NCBI GenBank assembly: GCA_050157065.1
Contig: CP189573.1
Direction: 5' to 3' (one strand)
DNA from: Avipropionibacterium sp050157065
GTDB taxonomy: Bacteria; Actinomycetota; Actinomycetes; Propionibacteriales; Propionibacteriaceae
DNA length: 64,000 nucleotides
The notes under the pieces were generated by a model, which saw only the letters and a list, made by a program, of their open reading frames with translations, was not told the origin of the DNA and ran no database searches. This document shows, in pieces, positions 15,637 through 24,681 of the stretch. Position numbers and translations under genes: made by a program. How positions within the stretch are numbered: position 1 is the stretch's first letter; the number at the start of each line of letters is the position of its first letter.

Positions 15637-16515
15637 ATGTCCACGTTCACCGTCGAACTGCCGCCTTCGGCCAGACTGGTCGACGGTCCGGCCGGACCGG
15701 TGATCGAGGTCCATCATCCCGCCGCCACCGGCGAGGTGCACCTGCACGGCGCGCACGTCACCTCCTGGGCGCCGGAACCCCACGGCGAGGTGCTGTGGCT
15801 GAGCCCCGAGTCGGCGTACGGACCGGGCGAGGCGATCCGTGGTGGGATCCCGATCTGCTTCCCGTGGTTCGGCCCCGGCCCGGACGACTGGCAGCCCATG
15901 CACGGCTTCGCCCGCCGGGTCCCGTGGACACTGGTCGGGGTCCGCGAACAGGCCGCCGGCGTGACCGTACGGCTTCGCCTCACCGACACCGACCTGCCGG
16001 ACGACCTACCCGGCCGGGAGCACCTGACCGGAGGGTTCACCGCCGACCTCGCCGTCACCTTCGGCGCCGAACTCGACGTCACCCTGGAGACCACCAACAG
16101 CGGCACCGATGACCTGCGGATCAGCGCCGCCCTGCACACCTACTTCGCCGTCTCCGACGTGCGGCAGGTCAGCCTCGACGGGCTGGCCGGTGCGGGCTAC
16201 CTCGACAAGGCCGGCGGCGGCGACCACCGCCAGGACGGTCCGGTCACGTTCACCGCCGAGACCGACCGCGTCTACCGCTCCACCGCCGACGTCACCCTGG
16301 TCGACGGGCCCCGACGCGTGGTGATCAGCAAGTCCGGCTCGCCGCACACCGTCGTCTGGAACCCGTGGGTGGCCAAGTCCGCCCGGCTGCCCGACTTCCC
16401 CGACGCCGGCTGGCCACAGATGGCCTGCGTCGAGGCCGCGATCGTCCCCGGCGACGAGGTGACCCTCGGCCCCGGCGCCTCCCACGTCCTCGGTCAGCAC
16501 ATCCGGGTGAGCTGA
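15637..16515 (+). CDS. D-hexose-6-phosphate mutarotase (YeaD-like aldose 1-epimerase)
   Basis: A 292-residue aldose-1-epimerase-superfamily beta-sandwich enzyme that interconverts alpha and beta hexose 6-phosphates. YeaD-type markers are HLHGAHVTSWAP, the GEAIRGGIPICFPWFGP segment near 65-85, MHGFARRVPW with the catalytic histidine near 90, LHTYFAVSDV near 168 with a second catalytic histidine, and VVWNPWVAK near 248. The start follows a perfect AGGAGG with four-base spacing. It stands alone, convergent with the next gene. Confidence 0.93.
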   Translation: MSTFTVELPPSARLVDGPAGPVIEVHHPAATGEVHLHGAHVTSWAPEPHGEVLWLSPESAYGPGEAIRGGIPICFPWFGPGPDDWQPMHGFARRVPWTLVGVREQAAGVTVRLRLTDTDLPDDLPGREHLTGGFTADLAVTFGAELDVTLETTNSGTDDLRISAALHTYFAVSDVRQVSLDGLAGAGYLDKAGGGDHRQDGPVTFTAETDRVYRSTADVTLVDGPRRVVISKSGSPHTVVWNPWVAKSARLPDFPDAGWPQMACVEAAIVPGDEVTLGPGASHVLGQHIRVS

Positions 16516-16565
16516 CCCGACTCGGCCGCTCGCCGCAGCTCGACCGCGCAACGAGTTCCGGTCGT

Positions 16566-18449
16566 TCAGCTCAGCTCGACCGTCGCCCGGGTGCGCACCG
16601 CCCGCAGAATGTCGTCGACGTCGGCGATCCGCAGCAGCATGGAGACCTCGGCCTGCGGGAGGTAGGTCCCGTCCTCGTCCGACTGCTCGGCGTCGTCGTC
16701 GCGGAGGTCGATCGACCGGGGCAGTCCGGCCAACCGCAATGCGGTCACCGCCGGGTCCAGCAGGGCCGCCAGCAGCGCAGGGAAGGCCATCTCCCGGCGG
16801 GCCACCAGGGTCAGCGGCACCGTACCGAACAGGGCGCGATGGGCCTGGAGCCCGCGCAGCACGTCGAGCACCCGCATGGCCCCGAACGGGCGACCGAGCA
16901 TGGCGGCAGCCCGACGCAGGTGCCAGTCGGCCTGCGGGTGCCAGGTCGTGCGGCCGGTGCCGCGGACCGCCAAGGTGAGCAGGGGAACGGCCCCGGCGTC
17001 CGGCACCGATGGGTTCAGGAAGGGGCGGTGGCTGGCCCGGTCGAGCAGGAACACCGTCGTGTCCGCGGTCGGCTTCGTACCCTCGGGTCGGTTCAGCACC
17101 GCCTCCAGCGGCCAACCCGGCTCCGGCTCGAAGGTGAAGTTGAAGACCTCGTCGCTCTGGCGGCGGAGGCGCCGACTGATCCGAGGCCGCGTGTCGGCCG
17201 TCAGGGAGGTGAACCCGAAGCAGGTCTCGCGGATCTCGGCGGCAAGCCGTTCGGGATCGGCCGGGGCCGGCGGCCGGGCCGGGGTCAGCCAGTCCTGCAG
17301 GGTGGCGTTGGCGGCTCCGTCGGGAGGTGGCTGGGTCCCGAAGACGCGCAGCTGGTCGCCGGCCAGTCGTACCCCGTCGATGTCGGCCGGCTCCACAGTT
17401 CCTTCCGGCTCGGCAGTTCCGTCCGGCCCCGCGTCCGTCGCGATCGTGTCGACGTCGCGGACGTGGCGGGTCAACCACCCGAAGGCACGCCGGCGCGACT
17501 CAGGGCTGTACGAGTGCCCGGCGTCGAAGCCGAACACCTCGAGCGGCCACTGGTTGCCGGTCCCGGCGGCGTACCAGTCGACCAGCCGATCGGTGACCGA
17601 CACCACCGATTCGTACTCGCAGTACAGGTCGAACCGTGGCGCCAGCACGAGCATCGGCCGGGGTGCCACCAGGGCGTAGACCGACGCGATCGACTCGCCG
17701 AGCGGATTGACCGGGAAGTAGCAGTCGCAGTGAACGTCGATCGTCCGATGTGTCACGTGGGACACCTCACCCACCGTGCCGGTGGAGCTGACCACCGCGC
17801 GGATCCGCGGCTCCAGGGTCGCCGCCCACCAGCTCACCGCACCCCCGCCACTGTGTCCGGTGATCCCGATCCGATCAGGGTCGACCTCGTCCAACCCGGC
17901 GAGCAGATCGAAGCCACGCACCGCCGTCCACCCCTCGGCAGCCACCGGGGAGTAGCCACGGCTGATCCAGTTGAACGCGCCCTCCCGGTGGGTGCCCCGA
18001 TGTACGCCGGGCACCTCGCCGTACTCCACCGTGTCCATGATCAACGTCGTGAAGCCGAGCTGGGCGAGTCGCCTGGCATGGTCCTGGTACTGGATCTTCT
18101 GGGTCGGGCTGTGCCCACACACGTACAGCATCGCGGCACCCGAGGCGAGGTCGGCGCGGGGACGGTAGAGGTTCGCGGTGATCACCAGCCCCGGCGATGC
18201 CTCGAACCACCCGAGCTCGATGGTGTGGGCAGCGTCCCGATCCGTGCCAGGCCCCTCGACGGTGCCGGTGACCACCCACCGCGGCGGGTTCTTCCGCTCG
18301 TCCCGGCGGTGTGCCAGGCCCCATCGCTGCCACAGCCTCGTCCGCTGCTCCTCCTGCCAGCGGCCCATGTCGGATCCCGTGTCGGGACCGCCCGGGCCTG
18401 CTGCCTCGCGAGTCTCGGCCAGGCTGCGCAGGAACGCGTTGATGTCCAT
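16566..18449 (-). CDS. Large alpha/beta hydrolase (acetyl-xylan-esterase-like), two-part protein
   Basis: A 627-residue protein without signal peptide. Residues 60-360 form an alpha/beta hydrolase: NLYRPRADLASGAAMLYVCGH as the first core strand and oxyanion region, the nucleophile elbow GHSGGGAV near 195-202, RFDLYCEYES near 275 and a candidate histidine in FDAGHSYSP near 315. This resembles acetyl xylan esterase/CE7-like and glucuronoyl-esterase-like hydrolases. The C-terminal 220 residues (from about LRVFGTQPPP) are a second poorly conserved domain with a PLLTLAVRGTGRTTWHP segment that looks like a degenerate hydrolase half. Substrate unknown; the carbohydrate-rich surroundings suggest a glycan ester. 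Confidence 0.78.
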   Translation of the reverse strand: MDINAFLRSLAETREAAGPGGPDTGSDMGRWQEEQRTRLWQRWGLAHRRDERKNPPRWVVTGTVEGPGTDRDAAHTIELGWFEASPGLVITANLYRPRADLASGAAMLYVCGHSPTQKIQYQDHARRLAQLGFTTLIMDTVEYGEVPGVHRGTHREGAFNWISRGYSPVAAEGWTAVRGFDLLAGLDEVDPDRIGITGHSGGGAVSWWAATLEPRIRAVVSSTGTVGEVSHVTHRTIDVHCDCYFPVNPLGESIASVYALVAPRPMLVLAPRFDLYCEYESVVSVTDRLVDWYAAGTGNQWPLEVFGFDAGHSYSPESRRRAFGWLTRHVRDVDTIATDAGPDGTAEPEGTVEPADIDGVRLAGDQLRVFGTQPPPDGAANATLQDWLTPARPPAPADPERLAAEIRETCFGFTSLTADTRPRISRRLRRQSDEVFNFTFEPEPGWPLEAVLNRPEGTKPTADTTVFLLDRASHRPFLNPSVPDAGAVPLLTLAVRGTGRTTWHPQADWHLRRAAAMLGRPFGAMRVLDVLRGLQAHRALFGTVPLTLVARREMAFPALLAALLDPAVTALRLAGLPRSIDLRDDDAEQSDEDGTYLPQAEVSMLLRIADVDDILRAVRTRATVELS

Positions 18450-18638
18450 CGTGGACCCCTTTCGGCTGGGTGTGGCAGCAGGCTAGGGCCGCCGCAGCAG
18501 CTGTCCAGATCGGGCCATGCGGCCGGGTCATGACGTACGTGAGTCCCGACCGATCCGCTGCTTGCTGTTCACGCAGCCGTCGGTGTCGTTGACCGCAGCA
18601 TTCACGCGGGTGTTGCGTGACGTGAGTTGGCTGGCGGC

Positions 18639-19940
18639 ATGACTTCATCCCCTCTGCACCGATCCACTTCCCGCCGTGCCGTGATGGCCGGGGCACTGGC
18701 CGGTACGGCCGCGCTCGCCCTTGCCCACCGGGCCGAACCTGCCCGGGCCGTTCCCGGTCGTCCGGCCCGTGCCGACCACGTCGTCCTCATCGGCTGGGAC
18801 GGCTTCGACCCCGCCTACTACGGTCTGGCGCCTACCCCGAACCTCGACCGACTGATCGCCCTGGGATCACGCTCCACGACCCAAGGCGTGATGACGTCGA
18901 TCACCAATCCGTCCTGGTCGTCGGTCGCCACCGGCGCCTGGCCGGAGCGCCACCTCAACACCGCCTACTGGTACGACCCGGAGCTCGGCACCGGACGTGG
19001 TCAGATGCGCGACCTCACGGTTCCGACGATCGCCCACGCGGTCCGCGACGCCGGTGGGACCGTCGCGTCGGCCCAGTGGTTCATCCTGCAGAACTACGGC
19101 ACCGCGTACGGCGACCCGGAGGGCCTGTACATGCAGAACGGTGGCGCCGAACGCCGGTTCAACGACATGATCGACGTCATCGAGGGCCGACCGGTGAAGT
19201 CGGGATCCGCGATGGTGACCGCACCGCGCATCCCGGACTTCATGGCCGTCTACTGCGACAACCTGGATGCCCTGGGTCACGGGGGCGGCGAGCACAACCC
19301 GGAGCTGCCGGCCGCGTTGGCGATGCTGGACGCCAACCTTGGCCGCCTGATCGCGGCACTGGAGAAGGCCGGCATCTTCGACCGTACGGCGTTCGTCCTG
19401 CAAGGTGATCACGGCATGACGACGTTCACCCGGGCCAACGGGCAGCAGATCCTGGACGCGATCGCGGCCACCGGTCACACCGGCGAGTTCCTCGGCAACG
19501 GTCAGGCGCCGTCGGCCGGCACCGACGTCGTGCTCGTGGTCGGCGGGGCGGCCAGTGTGCACCTGCTGACCGACTCCGCTCGGGCCGACCTCCGCCGCAT
19601 CCAGCGCGCGATCGCCCGGGTGGAAGGAGTTGCCGGGGTGTACGACAAGGGCTGGCAGCGTGCCAACCACATGAGCTCACGACACGGAGAGTTGATCATC
19701 GACCCGGCCGACGACTGGAGCCTGGGCCTCAACCCACCGGCATCCCCGGTGGGCCGGCACGGCTCGACCGCCGATTGCGAGGCGTTCTTCATGATCGGTG
19801 GCTGCGGCATCGTTCCCGGACGCCAGACGCGCAACGTCCGCCACGTCGACGTCGCCCCCACGATGGCAGCCCTGCTGGGGATTCCGGCGCCGTCCGGGGC
19901 GCAGGGCCGCGTGTTGAACGAAGTGATCGCCCGCCCCTGA
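18639..19940 (+). CDS. TAT-exported alkaline-phosphatase-superfamily phosphodiesterase/nucleotide pyrophosphatase-like protein
   Basis: A 433-residue exported enzyme. A twin-arginine signal (TSRRAVMAGALAGTAALAL) opens the protein. The NPP/alkaline phosphatase core follows: LIGWDGFDPAYYG with the first metal-binding aspartate, APTPNLDRL, SITNPSWSSVATGAWP with the candidate Thr/Ser nucleophile region, DNLDALGHGGGEHNPE and LQGDHGMT with metal-binding D/H pairs, and RHGS near the end. The family hydrolyses phosphodiesters or monoesters using two zinc ions. ATG 18639 places the RR motif at the expected distance. Monocistronic, convergent with the LuxR-type gene across a long inverted repeat. Confidence 0.87.
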   Translation: MTSSPLHRSTSRRAVMAGALAGTAALALAHRAEPARAVPGRPARADHVVLIGWDGFDPAYYGLAPTPNLDRLIALGSRSTTQGVMTSITNPSWSSVATGAWPERHLNTAYWYDPELGTGRGQMRDLTVPTIAHAVRDAGGTVASAQWFILQNYGTAYGDPEGLYMQNGGAERRFNDMIDVIEGRPVKSGSAMVTAPRIPDFMAVYCDNLDALGHGGGEHNPELPAALAMLDANLGRLIAALEKAGIFDRTAFVLQGDHGMTTFTRANGQQILDAIAATGHTGEFLGNGQAPSAGTDVVLVVGGAASVHLLTDSARADLRRIQRAIARVEGVAGVYDKGWQRANHMSSRHGELIIDPADDWSLGLNPPASPVGRHGSTADCEAFFMIGGCGIVPGRQTRNVRHVDVAPTMAALLGIPAPSGAQGRVLNEVIARP

Positions 19941-19967
19941 CTGGCCCGCGGCTGCCGAGGCTGACGC

Positions 19968-20030
19968 AACCGCGGCGATTTCGGGGCCCGGGCCCGCTGA
20001 CGCGGACATCACCTCGAAATCGCCGCGGTT
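19968..20030. repeat. Long perfect inverted repeat between convergent genes
   Basis: AACCGCGGCGATTTCG (19968-19983) and its exact complement (20015-20030) form a 16-bp stem around a 31-base loop that itself contains the palindrome GGGCCCGGGCCC. It lies between two convergent stops, so it may terminate transcription from both sides. No T-run follows. Confidence 0.6.
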
Positions 20031-20054
20031 CGGTACGCCAGAAGCGTTGCCGAC

Positions 20055-20807
20055 TCAGCCGACGGCGTTCGGCAGGTCCGGGAAGAGCCGGGCGAAGCGG
20101 ACCCCGGCCTGGAACCGGCTCTGCGCGCCGAGTCGCTCCCGGACCAGGGCGACCTCGGAGCGCACCGACCGGGCACTGATGCCGAGGGAACGGGCGACCT
20201 GATCATCGGTGCAACCGTCGGTGAGCAACTGCAACACGTGCAGCTGACGCTCGGTGAACGTGTCATCGGTGACCTCGCCGGTGACGGTCGCCGCGGCGGC
20301 CCAGATGCCCTCGTACAGGTCGCAGATCACCGTCACCATGGCCGGATCGGAGATCAGCGCAGCGACCGTCGCCGGGTTGTCCGGTTGCCGCAGGTCCAGC
20401 ATCACCCGGTTGCGGTCGACCACCACCATCGCGCGCGTCACCGCCGGCGACACCCGCGCCTCCACACAGCATCCGAGGCGCTCCACCGAAGCACGTGCCT
20501 CGCCGATGGTCGGGTACAACGCCCGGATCGACGTCGTGGAGGACCGAGCGTCGCGGTGCCGACAGGCCGGCAGTCGGTTCTCGATGTCGTAGCAGGGCGT
20601 CGGGTGCATGCTCATGCTGTGCGTTGCGGTCCGGGTTGCCTGCCGCAACACGTCGAGGATGTTCGTACGACCGTGCACCAGCCGGATTCGTGAGAGGTCG
20701 GTGACCTCGAGGATCCGGTCCGCGAAGTTCGCCTGTCCCGGCACACTCGTCGGAGCCGGATGCGGACACTGCTCGCGCAGGGTGTCCACGGCGGGACGGG
20801 CCGTCAT
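20055..20807 (-). CDS. LuxR-type (NarL/FixJ HTH) transcriptional regulator
   Basis: A 250-residue regulator. The C-terminus (about 185-245) is a LuxR-type helix-turn-helix: FTERQLHVLQLLTDGCTDDQVARSLGISARSVRSEVALVRERL. The N-terminal 170 residues have no receiver aspartate pattern; they contain HGRTNILDVLRQATRTATHSM and cysteine-histidine-rich stretches (CYDIEN, CRHRD, RLGCC), similar to LuxR regulators with a TrmB/PLD-like helix near residue 60. The signal is unknown. Two ATGs lie close together; the inner one (20807) has GGGGAGG eight bases upstream, while the outer one (20813) is too close to it. Divergent from the SGNH hydrolase gene. Confidence 0.87.
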   Translation of the reverse strand: MTARPAVDTLREQCPHPAPTSVPGQANFADRILEVTDLSRIRLVHGRTNILDVLRQATRTATHSMSMHPTPCYDIENRLPACRHRDARSSTTSIRALYPTIGEARASVERLGCCVEARVSPAVTRAMVVVDRNRVMLDLRQPDNPATVAALISDPAMVTVICDLYEGIWAAAATVTGEVTDDTFTERQLHVLQLLTDGCTDDQVARSLGISARSVRSEVALVRERLGAQSRFQAGVRFARLFPDLPNAVG

Positions 20808-21039
20808 TGCCATTGCCTCCCCAGTCAGGCCCGTCACATGTTGCGAGCGGAGGATGCGCGCACGGTCCGGGCGGGACGATCCAGACACTAGGACCGGGGA
20901 GGGTCACCATCTGGCCGTCGCGAGAAGGTCGCGAGGATGACGCGTTGGGCACGGCAATCGTGGGGGACCGAGGCGTTCAGCCGTGCCGATCCCGCAGGAT
21001 CTTGTGTCTGGTTGTCGACCCATGATTTTGGGTTTCGGC

Positions 21040-21045
21040 CATACT
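21040..21045 (+). promoter_or_regulatory. -10 box for leaderless SGNH hydrolase gene
   Basis: CATACT ends six bases before GTG 21052, so the transcript would start at the GTG. It decides that start over ATG 21022, which has no ribosome binding site. Confidence 0.42.
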
Positions 21046-21051
21046 GGACGG

Positions 21052-21882
21052 GTGCGTCAGATCGAGCGATACGTGGCCATCGGCGACTCCGCGACAGAAG
21101 GCCTGGCGGACCCTGACCCACGAGGCGGGTACCGCGGTTGGGCCGACCGGTTGGCGATGATCTTGAGTCAGGAAGGTGATCAACCGGTCCGGTACGCCAA
21201 CCTCGGCATCCGCGGCATGGTCGCCGCCGAAGTGCGGGCGCTGCAGTTCGACCGGGCGATGGCGATGGAGCCGGACCTGCTCACGATCACCGCCGGCATC
21301 AACGACTGCCTGGCGTTGGTCACCGACTTCGACACGGTGACCGATCACCTCACCGCGATGTACTCCGAGGCTCGTGGGCACGGCATCACGGTGATGACCT
21401 TCAACGTGCCCGACCCGGTCAAGATCAACCCGTTGGCCACCGGACCCATCCGCGAGAGAGTCCTTGCCCTGAACGAGATCCAGCGGCGTGAGTGTGCTCG
21501 GTACGGGGTGCTGCTGCTCGACCTGGAGCATTACGAGATCGCCGGCGACCGGCGGCTCTGGTACGACGACCGGCTGCACGGCAACGCCCTCGGACACCGC
21601 CGGGTGGCCCACGGAATGGCAAGCCTGCTTGGGCTTCCGGGCCACGACCACTGGCAGGAGCCGCTGCCGGAAGGGGTGGAGCACCAGCTGCGTCGGCAGC
21701 GCATCGCCAACGACCTGGATTGGGCGCGGCAACACTTCGGTCCGTGGCTGGTCAAAGGACTCCGCGGCATCCGGCAGGGGGCCGGGATCGAGGCGAAGCG
21801 GCCCGAGTTGACCTTGGTCGAGGTCGCCGACCCCGACGAGACCGACGCACCGGAGGAACTGCCCACCCCGTCGGCCCCGTGA
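21052..21882 (+). CDS. SGNH/GDSL-family hydrolase
   Basis: A 276-residue cytoplasmic SGNH hydrolase. Block I is IGDSATEG with catalytic Ser13, block II is NLGIRGM, block III is TITAGINDCL and block V is YDDRLHGNALGHRRVAHGM with the catalytic D-x2-H. This set defines esterases and lipases of the GDSL superfamily, here the TesA/lysophospholipase-L1-like group. The C-terminal 70 residues are charged and extend past the fold. No signal peptide. The start is supported by a -10 box six bases upstream. It runs toward eccB on the opposite strand. Confidence 0.88.
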   Translation: MRQIERYVAIGDSATEGLADPDPRGGYRGWADRLAMILSQEGDQPVRYANLGIRGMVAAEVRALQFDRAMAMEPDLLTITAGINDCLALVTDFDTVTDHLTAMYSEARGHGITVMTFNVPDPVKINPLATGPIRERVLALNEIQRRECARYGVLLLDLEHYEIAGDRRLWYDDRLHGNALGHRRVAHGMASLLGLPGHDHWQEPLPEGVEHQLRRQRIANDLDWARQHFGPWLVKGLRGIRQGAGIEAKRPELTLVEVADPDETDAPEELPTPSAP

Positions 21883-21907
21883 GCTTCTCGGAGGGCCTCT
21901 TGCGGGA

Positions 21908-21930
21908 CGTCTCGACAGGCTCGACGGGCG
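21908..21930. repeat. Dispersed GTCGAG-type repeat, single copy
   Basis: This is a reverse-oriented copy of the CCGTCGAGCNNGTCGAGACG repeat that recurs at 31586-31664, 32208-32284 and 48593-48661. It lies just after the eccB stop. Confidence 0.55.
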
Positions 21931-21931
21931 G

Positions 21932-23320
21932 CTACTCGGGGGAGCGGCCCGCGGCGTCGATCGACAGCACCGTGCCGCCGGGCAGCCCCATCGGGATCAA
22001 GTTGATCACGGCAGGGGAGACGCGGTCCAACGGTGTGGCGCCGTAGCCGAGCGCCTTCAGCGACGCCGCGTCCGGGATCCCGAAGCGTTGGCCCTCGACC
22101 AGCAGCACCGCCGACTCCGGATCGGCCTCGGTCAGCGAGTTGGCCAACAGTGCACCTCGGCCCGGCTCGCTGACCACGGCGTCGGCCAGTCGCGGATCGG
22201 CGTTCGGGGTGGTCACCTCCGGCGGGGTCACGTCGCTGGCCACGACCGGCCCGGACTCGGCGGACTCCCAGGTCGCGCACAGCGGCCCGTCGGCGATGCC
22301 GGGCGTCGACGGCACCTCCGGCATCGTGGTCGGCAGGTCGGCCACCGACCGGTCCGGCAGGGTCGCGCTCAGGTGTGACGACACCTCGGCCGAACTCAGC
22401 TCGATGCTGGTCGTGTTGGTGTCGGCCTCCACGGCCTTGTGCTCCAGTGGCGTGATCCGGCTCAGCCCGTCCTCCAACATCAGGTACGTCGCCTCGCCAC
22501 CCCGGACGTGGACCAGGTCACCCACCGTGTCGGCCTCGCCGGCGGCGTTGCTGCTGGGCTGACCGGTCTCGAGGCCGTCCAGGATGCGGTCGGCGCTCAG
22601 CTCACTGCCGACCGGCAGGGTCGACAGCAGGCCGTACGCCCCGGTCATCGTCGGGTAGCCGAGCAGCACGACCAGTGCCGGTGTCTGCTCACCGTCCTTG
22701 CGCGGGATGAGGTGGGCGGTGCCGTCGACGACCAGGTAGTCGTGTTCCTCGGCGTCGGTCAGCACGACCGGGACGGCCGTCCCCGGGCCCTGCTGCTCCT
22801 CCTCGTCCTGGGTCTCGCCGAACCGGACGGTGGTGTGACGCTCCCCGTCGGGGGTGGGCGCGGTGGCGCAGACCTGCAGTGGGTAGAGCCCGAGCTGTTC
22901 CTCGTTCGGCAGTTGTCGCGGTGCCCCGGTGATGCCGAGTGGTGCGCCCCGTTCGACACCGGTCAGCGACTTGGACTTCAGGCTCCGCACCTCGGCACCG
23001 TTGCTGGCCAGCTTCGCCGAGGTGATGTTCTCCATCGGATGCAGGACCGGGTTGCGGTACCAGAAGACCTGCCCCGCCTCGGAGTCGATCACGACGAGGC
23101 TGGTCTCCTCCTTCCACGTGGTGTTGTTGCCGGGGTTGATCAGCCCGACCACGCCGAACCCGGCCATGATCACGATCCCGATCATGATGCTGGCGAAGGT
23201 CCCCATCCCGATCCGACGCAGCGGCGAGTCGACCCGGTCGGGGTTGCGGTCGACCAGCGCCGCGACCAGGCGGTCGCTGGTGAACTTGTACGCCTTCAGC
23301 AGGTCCTTGCGGCTTGCCAT
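21932..23320 (-). CDS. eccB: Type VII secretion system membrane protein EccB
   Basis: A 462-residue single-pass membrane protein. The first 40 residues are cytoplasmic (ASRKDLLKAYKFTSDRLVAALV, the conserved EccB opening), one transmembrane helix spans about 41-65 (FASIMIGIVIMAGFGVVGLI), and the rest is outside. The external part has the EccB strand repeats (SLVVIDSEAGQVFWYRNPVLHPM, NITSAKLA) and paired cysteines near 155 and 355. EccB joins EccC, EccD and EccE in the inner-membrane secretion complex. It is transcribed leftward, away from eccE, with a 179-base divergent promoter region between them. AAGGAC precedes ATG 23320. Confidence 0.95.
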   Translation of the reverse strand: MASRKDLLKAYKFTSDRLVAALVDRNPDRVDSPLRRIGMGTFASIMIGIVIMAGFGVVGLINPGNNTTWKEETSLVVIDSEAGQVFWYRNPVLHPMENITSAKLASNGAEVRSLKSKSLTGVERGAPLGITGAPRQLPNEEQLGLYPLQVCATAPTPDGERHTTVRFGETQDEEEQQGPGTAVPVVLTDAEEHDYLVVDGTAHLIPRKDGEQTPALVVLLGYPTMTGAYGLLSTLPVGSELSADRILDGLETGQPSSNAAGEADTVGDLVHVRGGEATYLMLEDGLSRITPLEHKAVEADTNTTSIELSSAEVSSHLSATLPDRSVADLPTTMPEVPSTPGIADGPLCATWESAESGPVVASDVTPPEVTTPNADPRLADAVVSEPGRGALLANSLTEADPESAVLLVEGQRFGIPDAASLKALGYGATPLDRVSPAVINLIPMGLPGGTVLSIDAAGRSPE

Positions 23321-23390
23321 CGTTGTCCTTGCGGGTGTGTCGGGGTCCTTGCGGGTCGTGAGGTCCTGACGTGTGTTGGGGCACTTCCCT

Positions 23391-23402
23391 GTGATCGGTC
23401 AC
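23391..23402. promoter_or_regulatory. Inverted repeat in the eccB-eccE promoter region
   Basis: GTGA-TCGG-TCAC lies midway between the divergent eccB and eccE genes. It shares the form GTG-N6-CAC with a palindrome between eccD and eccC (27295-27306). Confidence 0.3.
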
Positions 23403-23499
23403 CAGATTCGGGGTCATCCTCCCATCACGGAAGTCCAAGGAGGGACCATCGGGGCTCTAGAGTAGTCACCGACCACCGACGGGCCGGCGAAGGACAGAC

Positions 23500-24681
23500 A
23501 TGGCGGGACGGACCACCGAGCGCATCGTGACGCAGTCGCGCCGTCGTCCCGTCCTGCTTCCGCTGACCGCCCGCTTCGTCGCCGTGGAGGTCGCGCTGCT
23601 ACTGCTCGGACTGGCGGTGCTGTCCGGTCGCATGGTGTTCATCATCGTGGCCGCCGTGCTGCTGGTCCTGGTGCTGGTGTGGGTGATCCCGATCGCCGGC
23701 CGGTCGCTCGGCCAGCGGCTCGCGGCCCGGATCCGGTTCTCGCAGCGGTCGCCCCGGCAGGTCAACCCGGCGGACGTGCCGGCCGACCTGGTCCCGTTGG
23801 CGGAGTGGATCCCGGGCCTGTCGGTGAGCCTGACCACCACCGGTCGTGGCGAGGAGGTCGGGGTCATCACCGACGGCAACGCGTGGACCGCCGTGCTCGC
23901 GCTGGCCTCCGACGAGAACCTGATCGCCGACAAGGGCGAACAGCTCAACCTGACCGCCATGGAGGGGCTGACCACCCAGGACGACGTCGTGTTCGCCGGG
24001 GTGCAGGTCGTCACCTACACCGTCCCGGCCCCGACGGTGCTGCTGCTCGGTGGTGAGACCGAGGCCTCCCAGTCGTACCGGCAGATCACCAAGCATCCAC
24101 CGCCCACGGTCCGGCGGACCTGGTTGTGCGTACGGCTCGACCCGCGGCTCTGCCTCGGCGCGGTGGCCCGTCGCGGGGCCGGCAAGGACGGCATCTACGC
24201 CACCCTGCGGTTCGGTCTGCACCGGGTGCAGTCGGTGCTGAAGCGGCAGGGCATCGCCACCACCGTGCTCGACCCGCTCGGCATCTACGACGTGATGGCG
24301 CTGACCGCCGGCTCCGGGCCGGAGGAGCACGGGACCCAGCGGACCTCGGAGGACTGGACGCACTGGACCTGCGACGGGCTGGTGCACAGCGGCCGGCTGA
24401 TCCGGCGGTGGGGCACCAGCCCGTCCGCCGGGTACGGCCAGGTGCTGGACGCGGTCGCGTCGGCGCCGGTGCTGTTCTCGATCACCTCCTACACGTTCGC
24501 GCCGGGCCGGGCCGCCTCCGGTGGGGTGCGGCTGGTCACCCCTGACGTCACGACGGCTCAGCACGCCCAGCAGTACGTGCTGGACCACCTCGGCGGCGCC
24601 CTCACCCTGGCCCCGGCCGGTGGCACCCAGATCCCGACCGTGCTCGCGACGGTCCCGCTCGGCAGGGGGTTCGCCGCATGA
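23500..24681 (+). CDS. eccE: Type VII secretion protein EccE
   Basis: A 393-residue protein with two transmembrane helices near the N-terminus (about 20-42 and 45-65), a basic cytoplasmic loop (AGRSLGQRLAARIRF) and a long soluble domain beginning LVPLAEWIPGLSVSLTTTGRGEEVGVI. This layout and the QSYRQITKHPPPTVRRTWLCVRLDP segment match EccE, the peripheral subunit of the ESX membrane complex. Its stop overlaps the next gene as ATGA, so both proteins are made together. It is the least conserved Ecc component, so the assignment rests on layout plus locus. Confidence 0.88.
   Translation: MAGRTTERIVTQSRRRPVLLPLTARFVAVEVALLLLGLAVLSGRMVFIIVAAVLLVLVLVWVIPIAGRSLGQRLAARIRFSQRSPRQVNPADVPADLVPLAEWIPGLSVSLTTTGRGEEVGVITDGNAWTAVLALASDENLIADKGEQLNLTAMEGLTTQDDVVFAGVQVVTYTVPAPTVLLLGGETEASQSYRQITKHPPPTVRRTWLCVRLDPRLCLGAVARRGAGKDGIYATLRFGLHRVQSVLKRQGIATTVLDPLGIYDVMALTAGSGPEEHGTQRTSEDWTHWTCDGLVHSGRLIRRWGTSPSAGYGQVLDAVASAPVLFSITSYTFAPGRAASGGVRLVTPDVTTAQHAQQYVLDHLGGALTLAPAGGTQIPTVLATVPLGRGFAA

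Noticed and set aside
16365..18533. Plus-strand reading frame of 722 codons
   Set aside because: It is the antisense shadow of the alpha/beta hydrolase at 16566-18449, rich in R, G and P and without any domain.
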